Source of the DNA: CAZUDO01 sp964618895
GTDB taxonomy: Bacteria > Desulfobacterota > Binatia > DP-6
Assembly (NCBI GenBank): GCA_964618895.1
Contig: CAZUDO010000025.1
Coordinates: forward strand, 1 to 64,000
Reading direction: 5' to 3'
Length of the DNA stretch: 64,000 nucleotides
In this document: positions 58,601 to 64,000 of the stretch, piece by piece
How positions within the stretch are numbered: position 1 is the stretch's first letter
Layout of the letters: each line of letters starts with the position of its first letter
Made by a program: the position numbers and the translations under genes
The notes under the pieces: model-generated
The model's input: the letters and a program-made list of their open reading frames with translations, nothing else
Told to the model about the DNA's origin: nothing
The model's database searches: none

Positions 58601-61600
58601 CCATCGTGCTCACCATCGCCGACCGGCCGCCGGACGTGCGCATCTCGACGCCCGTTGACGGGCACGTGTTCGCCGTCGGCTTCCCGATCGTGTTCGGGGC
58701 CACAGCCACCGACGACATGGACGGCGACATGGGGGCCAGCCTGGCCTGGACCTCCGACCGCGACGGGGTGCTCGGCACCGGGCGCTCGCTCACGATCGAC
58801 AACCTGTCCTCCGGCGATCACGTCGTCACCGCCCGCATCACCAACAGCCTGGGCACGGTGGGCAGCGCGGCGGTCACGATCTCGGTCGGCAACGCCAGCC
58901 CGCGCCTCACGGTAACCGCACCAGCCGACGCCACGACCGTAACGGAGGGCACGCTGCTCATTCTCGTCGCCACCGCCACCGATGCCGAGGACGGCGATCT
59001 CGCGGCCAGCATCCGGTGGACCTCGAACCTGCAGGGCCTCCTCGGCACGGGCGGCAGCGTCTCCGTCTCCCTCACCGCCGGCACACACCGCATCACCGCG
59101 ACCGTGACCGACTCGGCCGGCAGCACGAAGAGCGTGGACGTCACCGTGACCGTCCAACTGGCGCCACCGACGCTCACCATCGTCAGCCCCCGGGACGGCG
59201 ACTCGTTCTCCGGCGCGGTCACGTTCACGGGCAGCGCCACCGACGCGAAGGACGGCGACCGGTCCGCCGTCATCCGCTGGACCTCGAACGTCGGCGGGCT
59301 CCTCGGGACGGGCTCGTCGATCACCGTCCACACCCTGGCCACCGGCCGGCACACGATCGCCGCCCAGGTGACCGATAGCGACGGCCTCATGGCCACGCAG
59401 ATGATCACCATCGCGGTCGGCAACGTGCCCCCGATGGTCACCATCACGAACCCGGCGAACGGCTCGAGCATCCCCGCCGGCACGACGCGCACCCTCACCG
59501 GCACCGCCATCGACGCCGTCGACGGCAACCTCTCGGCCAGCATCCAGTGGGTGTCGAACCTGAACGGCGTGCTGGGCACGGGCGCGTCGATCAGCACCCA
59601 GACGCTCGCCCGCGGCACGCATCTGATCACGGCCCGCTGCAAGGACTCGAAGAACCTGCACGGCGAAGACCAGATCGTCCTCCTCGTGACCGCGAGCGCG
59701 GGCGGCATCGCCAACGATCCGCCGCAGGTCACCATCGCCGTACCGCAGCACAACAGCCAGGTGGGTCTCGGCACCCCGGTTACGTTCACGGCCACCGCCA
59801 TCGACGAGGCCGGCGACATCTCCGCCAACCTCGCCTGGGTATCGAACCTCGACGGCATCATCGGCACTGGCCGGACCTTCCAGACCAGCACGCTGTCCGG
59901 CGGCACGCATCACATCAGCGCGTCGGTCAGCGACTCGGGCGGTCTGGTCGGAAGCGCCAGCCTGACCCTCGACATCTCGCAGAACGCGAGCGTGTTCGGC
60001 CCCATCGCCGACGCCTATACCGACAGCTCGACCGCCAACCAGCCGCTCAACTTCGGGACCGCCGCAGTATTGCGCCTGCAGAACTCGCCGGTCCTGCGCC
60101 CCTACCTGCGCTTCGACGTGACCGGCATGCCGGCCGGCACGATCAACCGGGCCGTCCTGCGCCTGATGACCACGGCCGCGACCAACGCTGGCAGCGCCTG
60201 GGCCGTCGGCACGGGCGGCGAGCTCCACCTCCTCACCGACAACGTCTGGGATGAGCTGACCATCACGCACCTCCTGAAGCCGGCGCTCGCGACTGCCATC
60301 CTGCAGACAATCGAGACGCCGATCGGCCCGTCGCAGACGGTCGAGTGGGACGTGACCTCGCTGGTGACCGACCAGATCACGACCACCGGCGCCCCGAACG
60401 GCGTGTACAACTTCGGCTTGAAGACCCTGAACGGCGACCGCGCCGAGTTCGTCTCCCGCGAGGGCGGCGCCGGCGCGCCCCAGCTGCTCATCTTCCGCGA
60501 CGCGCCGACGGCCACCAACCCCACCGTCCGCATCACTGCCCCCGCCGAGGGCGCCACCATCGGCGAGGGCGTGGCCGTCAACTTCACCGCCACCGCCACC
60601 GATCCGCAGGACGGCAACATCGCCGCGTCCCTGGTGTGGCGCTCCGACCGCGACGGGGTGCTCGGCACGGGCCCCTCCATCACCGTCACCCTCACCCGCG
60701 GCGGGCACGTCCTCACCGCCACGGCCATGGACAGCAGCAGTACGTCCGCCGCCGACCTGATCCACGTAAACGTCGGCAGCGGCGCGCCGGTGGTGACCAT
60801 CGTCGCGCCCGCCAACAGCAGCACCGCCGCCTTCGGCGCCCTGGTGCCGTTCATCGCCACCGCCTTCGACGCCGCCGACGGCGACCTGTCGTTCAGCATC
60901 CAGTGGACCTCCAGCTTGGACGGCCCGATCGGCACCCTGCCGTCGTTCGTGAAGGCGCTCAGCGCCGGCCTCCACACCCTCACCGCCAGCGTGACCGACA
61001 GCGACACCAACACCGGCACGGCGTCGATCACCTTCCAGGTGAGCAACACGCGCGTCGGCTACGAGGACTTCAGCTTCGGCCCCAACATCGAGGTGGCACT
61101 CGACAAGGCCACCGCCACCAAGCCGCAGTCGAAGCTCTGGTTCCAGGACGGCATCTGGTGGGGCGTGCTGTTCAACACCGCCCGCAGCGCGCACCACATC
61201 TACCGCATGGACGTGCCCACCAACACGTGGCTCGACACCGGCATCGTGGTGGACGAGCGCGGCAAGAGCCGGGCCGACGTGCTGGTCGACGGCAACACGC
61301 TCTACATCGTCTCCCGCTTCGGGTTCGAGAACGCGACCCCGCCCCAGAACCGCCTCCTGCGCTACACCTACTACCCCGGCGCGCAGCTCTATGTCCTGGA
61401 TCCCGGGTTCCCGGCGAACATCGGTGGAGGCGGGTGCGAGGCCCTCACCATCGCCAAGGATTCCGCCGGCGTCCTCTGGATCGCCTACGACGCCAACGGT
61501 CGCTTCTTCATCGAGCACTCCGTGGGCGGCGACGATCGCGTGTGGTCGGGGCCTTTCGCCCCGCCGGTACCCGAGGGCCTGGTCAGTTCGGTCGACGACG

Positions 61601-64000
61601 ACGCCGCCGTCATCGCGCTCCAGGGCAAGGTCGGCGTCTTCTGGAGCAACCAGATCACGGAGAAGTATTACTTCGCGGTCCATACGGACGGCCTGCCGAC
61701 CCAGGACCCGGCGGCGTGGCAGTTCGAGATCGTCGCCGCCACCAGCAAGGCGGCCGACGATCACTTCAACCTGAAGCGCGCCGCCGACGGCCGCCTGTTC
61801 GCGGCCGCCAAGTCGAGCCTCAACCAGCTCGGACGAGTGCAGATCGGCCTGTACGTCCGCTCGCCGGAAGGCACGTGGTCCGCGCGCTTCCCGGTCATCA
61901 ACCACGACACCAGCCCGACCCGGCCGCATCTGCTCCTCGACGAGCTGCACCGGCGCGCCTACGTCTTCTACTCCAACAACTTCGCCGACATCTTCTACAA
62001 GTCGTCCGACATGGACGCCATCGACTTCGGCGACCCGACCACCATCGGCACGCCGTTCATGGTGAGCGGCACGACCCACGACCCGGTGTCGCCCGACGGT
62101 CTGAACAACCCGAGCGGCGAGAAGCAAAACCTGGACCTCACCGCGGGCGGCCTGGTGATCGGCGCCACCTCCGAGACGCGCACCTACTGGCACAACTGGA
62201 TCGCGTATCCGCGCCTGCGCCCGATGGTGAACCTCGCGGCACCCACGGACGGTCTCAAGGTGCGTACGGGGACGCTCATCACCTTCGCCGCAACCGCGAC
62301 CAGCGACGTCGACGGCAACGTCACGCCCGACATCACGTGGTCGTCGAGCCGCGACGGCCAGATCGGCACCGGGGCGTCGTTCACGCGCACGACTCTCAGC
62401 CGCGGCGTGCACACCATCACCGCCGCCGTCGCCGATTCCACCAAACTCTCCGGCACCGCCAGCGTCACGGTGACGGTCGAGGACGAGGCACCGCCGGTCG
62501 TCACCCTCACCTCCCCGGTCCGGAACGACAAGTTCCGGCCCGACCAGGCCGTCACCTTCACCGCCACCGCGCTCGATTCGCTCGACGGCGACCGCACCAT
62601 GGGCCTGGTCTGGACCTCCGACCGCGACGGCCAGATCGGCACCGGCGGCACCTTCGTCCGCATGCTCGGCGCCGGCCGCCACACCATCACGGCGCGCGCC
62701 ACCGACACCGTGCCCCTGGCCGGCACAGCGACGGTCGTCATCGACGTGATCGAGCCGGCCCCGCCGACCCTGACCCTCACCGCCCCGGTCGACGGCCGTA
62801 TCTACGCCTTCGGCGGCATGGTGCCCTTCGGCGCCAGCGCCACCGACCCATTCGACGGTGACGTGACCAGCCGCATCCTGTGGATGTCGAACCGGGACGG
62901 CAACGTCGGCGCGGGCGGCAGCTTCACCCGCTCGACCCTCACGCGCGGCACGCATACCCTCACCGCCAGCGTCACCGACTCCGCCGGCCTGTCCACCAGC
63001 GCCAGCCGCACGGTGACCATCGTCGACGAGGCGCCGCCGGTGGTCACCCTCCTCTCCCCAGCCGGCGGCACACTGGTCGCCGAGGGCAAGCCGGTCATGC
63101 TGCGCGCCACCGCCGTGGACGTGATCGACGGCGACCGCTCGGCGACAATCGCCTGGTCGTCCAACCGGGACGGCGCCCTCGGCACCGGCACCACACTCAC
63201 GGTCCGGACGCTCACCATGGGCCTGCACACGCTGACCGCCTCCGCGACCGACCTGGCCGGCCTGACCGCCATCGCCCAGGTCAACATCGAGATCCGACCC
63301 CAGCCCGCGCCCGAGGTGCTGATCACCGCTCCGGCCGACAACAGCGTGACCCTGTTCACGCAATCGACCACGTTTGCCGCCGCGGCTATCGACACCATCG
63401 ACGGCGACATCAGTGCGAGCATCAGCTGGGCGTCCGATCGCGACGGCGCCCTCGGCACGGGCGCCAGCATCACGCGCCAGCTCTCCCTCGGCCGCCACAC
63501 CATCACCGCGCAGGCGACCAACTCGAATCCGCTCACGGGTTCGGCGGTGGTGCACGTCAACGTCGAGTCCGGACCGCAGATCGCCATCCTGTCGCCGGTC
63601 GACATGAGTGCTGTCGCCCAGGGCGATCCGACCACCTTCACGGCCCTGGCCTTCGACTTCGAGGACGGCGATCTGAGCAGCGCCCTCTCCTGGTCCTCGA
63701 GCCGCGACGGACTCCTCGGCACCGGCCCGACCGTCACCGCCATCCTCTCGCGCGGCGTGCACACCATCACCGCGTCCGCCATCGATACGGACGGGCACGT
63801 CAACGCCGCCCAGATCGCCATCGACGTGATCTCACGTCCGACCGTGCTGATCGCGAGCCCGGCGCACAACACGCTGGTCGGCTTCGGCACCCCGATCACG
63901 TACACCGGCTTTGCCACCGACCCGCTGAACGGCAACCTGACCGCGTCGCTCACCTGGCTCTCGAGCCTGGACGGCGTCATCGGCAACGGTGGCAGCTTCA
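49666..64000 (+). CDS. Giant secreted surface protein with CBM96 (DNRLRE) and Ig-like repeats, 3' end outside the window
   Basis: At least 4778 codons open in one frame from ATG 49666 to the window end. Signal peptide ~1-29 (LLLGLLPILSHRSKA-Q). Seven CBM96/DNRLRE domains (pattern ADTYVD..., NFGT, YLRF, TYNTRPAVDG, YNFAL, YRSRE) start near nt 49771, 50791, 52363, 54196, 56035, 57868 and 59992. About 36 Ig-like domains of ~90 residues (ITAPADGA...TDxEDGDL...WTSSRDGxLGTG...HTITA) fill the rest. A unique beta-propeller-like domain (nt ~61057-62215, KLWFQDGIWWGVLFN) is embedded near the end. A long flexible stalk with carbohydrate-binding modules; it would bind its own polysaccharide or a surface. 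Length at C-terminus and export signal unseen. Confidence 0.85.
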   Translation, partial: MPHRRTRWALAYWLLLGLLPILSHRSKAQTSPTQTLTFAAAADTYVDANAATTNFNSAVELKTDASPVRNIYLRFAVTGVNGRSVQRARIRMQVTGQSDIGGTIHKISNTTWNEATVNWNTKPAIDGPGLHTLGAVTVGAVVEFTVDAAITADGVYSFAIDNTSLSAAAYTSNAASSGQKPQLVLTVAGAPPTIQITQPPTASSFFVGDTITLQATATDATSQNLASGVTWSSSLAGPLGTGGVVTPVLAQGTHVITASVTDAQGLTASTQVTLTVAPRPAANTEPLVAITAPANHQTVAAGLPVTFTGTASDLEDGTLTAGLAWTSDRDGALGTGGSFTRTLSAGSHIITASVTDAGGLRGSATVSVNVTPAVTVEFAPTADAYVDAGLPTANFGTAPTLRVDANTQRVGYLRFAVTGIGARPITQALLRMLVDTGTSANSVSGGDVRTVSNGTWQEGTITFNNRPAVDGPLLATAAAVTQNQVVEFDVSSAITGDGTYNFALTNTSSDEAIYRSREGGPAPTLVLLFAGNAPTVSITAPAAPTTIFRGDSLTFTGTATDVEDGDLASALQWTSDRDGALGTGAAISTATLTVGTHTITASATDADSLTGQAQLIVRVRAPNTAPQVTLTAPANGASVAIATPVALTATATDDFDGPLTPQLRWSSSRDGLLGTGGSLSRSTLTLGTHVLTASVTDSDGVTGSASVSITVTPTPPTVAVSAPADNAQVFGGSSVTFAGSASDAADGNLSGSLHWTSSRDGAIGTGPTFARSTLSVGTHTITAAVMNSAGVTGQAQRTLVVRPPNTVPTVHLLLPTTGGTFLNGKPLLLAATASDAEDGDLAASVRWSSSRDGTLGTGGTLTVPTLSVGTHTLTASVTDGDGSTATGTTAVTIVPATITINALEDTYVDSGAATTKFGTATSFQADASPIRQAYLRFTVNGIGSFAVQQAVLRLTVGSGSGDGSAVGGTVHSITSNAWSEATTTYNTRPAVDGPARATRGTVTPNQVIDFDITAAVAGDGTYNFALVTTSSDAVLYRSREMSTGKPQLIVTLKQDSSPLVVISAPADGTTVLPNTPLTFAGRATDAENGDLSAQLEWVSNLDGVLGTGPSLTVPSLRSGVHTITARVTDSAGQTGQAQRTVTVPNIPVVAITTPPDGTAVFQSALPITLTGRATDVEDGDISLNLQWRSDRDGALAGGPSISVSALSVGTHVITTSATDDDGLTGSTQITLRVRGPNAAPQVTVSAPANGSSAPAGTMVAFAGSVSDDFDTNLNAQLHWQSSRDGALCTGATCSRILTEGTHTITASATDSNGADGSASVTVTIAPTAPEVSITAPADGARVFIGATTTFAGTATDATDGSLSSQIAWSSDRDGALGTGASITTISLSVGTHQITARVVDAGGLSAEARRTVIVRPPNVSPTIGITAPVSGDQLLTAAPVVLGAHANDAEDGTLVAGVRWTSSRDGLLGTGAVLTMPSLSVGTHTLTASITDSDGASASATVSVTVFASTLTLLPVADTYVDSGSPSTKFGTATSLTVGTTTTRQTFLRFTVSSIGRFTVQRALLRLTVGAASADGAAAGGVLHTITDTSWSEAATSYSNRPTVDGPAIATLGRVTANQAVDIDVTSAITADATYNFGLVLSSTDYAKYLSREASAGKPQLTITLGHNTTPVVVITAPATGSRFMPGTRIAFAATATDAQSGDLSGQVTWTSSRDGFLGTGATLSRSNLTSGQHTITAQVTDGSGLSGQAQVMVTVAHTPSVNITAPADGTIVFTDQLPVTFVGHASDVEDGDLSPTLAWTSSRDGALATGTSITANALTIGTHLVTASTTDEDGLAAQAQVTVRVRGPNQPPSLVITTPAGGSSIPAGTPVTLTANATDDFDGDLGTQVQWTSSRDGSLGSGATRTLLLSEGVHSITAAVTDSDGVSAQTQLSLTIAPTPPAVTITAPPLGTRVFAGTSVTFTGAASDATDGDLTTALRWTSDRDGLIGSGRTFATTALSAGTHVVTASASDTGGLVGRAERTVVIRTPNTAPTLTIFAPVGGTMLLAGRTVILGGQATDSDDGDLAAGLRWSSSRDGVLGTGATVSVASLTAGTHLLTATVTDHDGAAGSASVTVVVVPGTLTIQPTADAHVDSAKPTTKLGTGTTLQASSGTTRQAFFRFPVTGLNGLGIQQALLRLTVAGATADGSANGGTVNAITNNAWVESTITYNTRPAIDGPALATKGKVVAKQVVDFDVTAALTGEGTYNLALVSTSTDYVTYVSREGASASRPQLVLTLRQNTAPVVNITAPTTGTVIGINTPVTLTGTALDAESGTLASQIQWSSNRDGLLGTGASLTLPRLSPGAHTLIASATDAGGETGRAQVAVQIGHKPQVAITMPRDRAVFFTSQLPLTLAGTATDVEDGNVASRLQWTSDRDGALGVGATIGARPSIGTHVLSAAVTDAHGEVGSAQVTIRVRGPNQAPTLSITAPTDGASIPAGTALALAATASDDFDGNIASLVQWSDDRHGALGVGAPHYTPQGEGAHVLTASVTDSDGVTASAQVTFTIAPTPPAVTIQTPLTGATIVQDTNISFNATAIDATDGDVATGLHWISNRDGEIGTGGSFALTSLTEGAHTITAAVTDSGGLVGLAQIGITVIRQPTVTILLPENDAHFIDTTAVTFFATAVDRVDGDVSSTLVWTSDRDGEIGRGMTFTTETLTVGVHTVTARARNLASNAGTALVTFTVQIGSVTFTPIEDTYADAGLPTTNFGTAPEMVAGGGTPIRQAFLRFDVTGLTGFPIESAKLRMRVGTSSTASGGEGGTIRRITNDTWGESRTTWNANRPPLDGDVLDSVLLPVGQGQVVEWNVTAGMTGDGHYNFALTTGSGDAVKYESREGTNKPQLIVFFTQPETRRLPEVHITAPASGATVYDDQVLTLTATASDVHDGDLASQIAWRSSIDGAIGTGGTIAMAHLSRGSHTISATVRNAIGLIGQTAIVLTIADRPPDVRISTPVDGHVFAVGFPIVFGATATDDMDGDMGASLAWTSDRDGVLGTGRSLTIDNLSSGDHVVTARITNSLGTVGSAAVTISVGNASPRLTVTAPADATTVTEGTLLILVATATDAEDGDLAASIRWTSNLQGLLGTGGSVSVSLTAGTHRITATVTDSAGSTKSVDVTVTVQLAPPTLTIVSPRDGDSFSGAVTFTGSATDAKDGDRSAVIRWTSNVGGLLGTGSSITVHTLATGRHTIAAQVTDSDGLMATQMITIAVGNVPPMVTITNPANGSSIPAGTTRTLTGTAIDAVDGNLSASIQWVSNLNGVLGTGASISTQTLARGTHLITARCKDSKNLHGEDQIVLLVTASAGGIANDPPQVTIAVPQHNSQVGLGTPVTFTATAIDEAGDISANLAWVSNLDGIIGTGRTFQTSTLSGGTHHISASVSDSGGLVGSASLTLDISQNASVFGPIADAYTDSSTANQPLNFGTAAVLRLQNSPVLRPYLRFDVTGMPAGTINRAVLRLMTTAATNAGSAWAVGTGGELHLLTDNVWDELTITHLLKPALATAILQTIETPIGPSQTVEWDVTSLVTDQITTTGAPNGVYNFGLKTLNGDRAEFVSREGGAGAPQLLIFRDAPTATNPTVRITAPAEGATIGEGVAVNFTATATDPQDGNIAASLVWRSDRDGVLGTGPSITVTLTRGGHVLTATAMDSSSTSAADLIHVNVGSGAPVVTIVAPANSSTAAFGALVPFIATAFDAADGDLSFSIQWTSSLDGPIGTLPSFVKALSAGLHTLTASVTDSDTNTGTASITFQVSNTRVGYEDFSFGPNIEVALDKATATKPQSKLWFQDGIWWGVLFNTARSAHHIYRMDVPTNTWLDTGIVVDERGKSRADVLVDGNTLYIVSRFGFENATPPQNRLLRYTYYPGAQLYVLDPGFPANIGGGGCEALTIAKDSAGVLWIAYDANGRFFIEHSVGGDDRVWSGPFAPPVPEGLVSSVDDDAAVIALQGKVGVFWSNQITEKYYFAVHTDGLPTQDPAAWQFEIVAATSKAADDHFNLKRAADGRLFAAAKSSLNQLGRVQIGLYVRSPEGTWSARFPVINHDTSPTRPHLLLDELHRRAYVFYSNNFADIFYKSSDMDAIDFGDPTTIGTPFMVSGTTHDPVSPDGLNNPSGEKQNLDLTAGGLVIGATSETRTYWHNWIAYPRLRPMVNLAAPTDGLKVRTGTLITFAATATSDVDGNVTPDITWSSSRDGQIGTGASFTRTTLSRGVHTITAAVADSTKLSGTASVTVTVEDEAPPVVTLTSPVRNDKFRPDQAVTFTATALDSLDGDRTMGLVWTSDRDGQIGTGGTFVRMLGAGRHTITARATDTVPLAGTATVVIDVIEPAPPTLTLTAPVDGRIYAFGGMVPFGASATDPFDGDVTSRILWMSNRDGNVGAGGSFTRSTLTRGTHTLTASVTDSAGLSTSASRTVTIVDEAPPVVTLLSPAGGTLVAEGKPVMLRATAVDVIDGDRSATIAWSSNRDGALGTGTTLTVRTLTMGLHTLTASATDLAGLTAIAQVNIEIRPQPAPEVLITAPADNSVTLFTQSTTFAAAAIDTIDGDISASISWASDRDGALGTGASITRQLSLGRHTITAQATNSNPLTGSAVVHVNVESGPQIAILSPVDMSAVAQGDPTTFTALAFDFEDGDLSSALSWSSSRDGLLGTGPTVTAILSRGVHTITASAIDTDGHVNAAQIAIDVISRPTVLIASPAHNTLVGFGTPITYTGFATDPLNGNLTASLTWLSSLDGVIGNGGSF
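52363..57867 (+). repeat. Three ~1.83-kb super-repeats in the giant protein
   Basis: Units beginning at 52363, 54196 and 56035 are 1833, 1839 and 1833 bp long. Each encodes one CBM96 domain followed by five Ig-like domains in the same order (for example each fourth Ig-like domain contains the variant TDFDG/DDFDG and each opens with a T-Y-NTRP motif in CBM96). Equal length in three successive units implies whole-block duplication. The flanking blocks (49771, 50791, 57868) carry 2, 4 and 6 Ig-like domains. Confidence 0.75.

Overview
The window is very GC-rich chromosomal DNA from a free-living Gram-negative bacterium. It carries outer-membrane polysaccharide export genes, secreted proteins with Myxococcus-type DUF4215 cysteine repeats, CoA-ester catabolism, and F420/flavin, AGPS-like and GST enzymes. 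That mix suggests a deltaproteobacteria-related lineage (Myxococcota, Desulfobacterota or Binatota-like). This placement is inference; there is no rRNA or tRNA here to settle it.

Layout. 0-6.4 kb: a secreted haem/copper-type surface protein, a REP-associated (RAYT) Y1 transposase with an unusually consensus-like AT-rich promoter, a two-gene periplasmic operon (LTxxQ-like and SYLF proteins), an NTF2-like protein and a stand-alone LigD-type primase-polymerase. 6.5-12.5 kb: enoyl-CoA hydratase, ferredoxin and its reductase, an LLM flavin monooxygenase, a GST, an RRM protein that seems to start at ATT, and an AGPS-like FAD oxidase. 12.5-25 kb: a Baeyer-Villiger monooxygenase/crotonase operon with a deleted thiolase, a desaturase, gpmA, a DUF35-thiolase fusion, a nucleotidyltransferase pair, a thioester-domain protein with 12 DUF4215 repeats, and a Gfo/Idh/MocA oxidoreductase next to a deleted DUF6282 gene. 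25-31.9 kb: tandem palindromic elements, a double methyltransferase, a small zinc-ribbon protein, a beta-propeller secreted protein and a HEAT-repeat protein. 32-64 kb: one long polysaccharide and adhesin locus.

Two things stand out. (1) Six intergenic palindromic elements have paired arms of 21-28 bp around a loop of exactly 71 nt in every copy. Arm sequences differ between copies but stay perfectly paired, and the loop ends are conserved. A RAYT transposase lies in the same window, so this is a REPIN-like structured repeat family. (2) The polysaccharide locus has an Os1348/NHLP-like small protein, Wza and Wzc, a single GT4 glycosyltransferase, a Wzy/ligase-like protein, a WecA-like transferase fused to a CapD-type membrane/Rossmann region, a CDP-alcohol phosphotransferase, TarI and TarJ (CDP-ribitol synthesis), Wzx, and a methyltransferase-kinase fusion. 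A kinase and a giant Ig/CBM96 surface protein that runs off the window follow. The Os1348-wza end and the kinase-adhesin end each have a near-identical upstream site and a -24/-12 sigma-54 promoter at matched spacing. I infer that polymer and adhesin are co-regulated. The adjacent enhancer-binding-protein homologue lacks the GAFTGA loop and has an altered Walker B motif.
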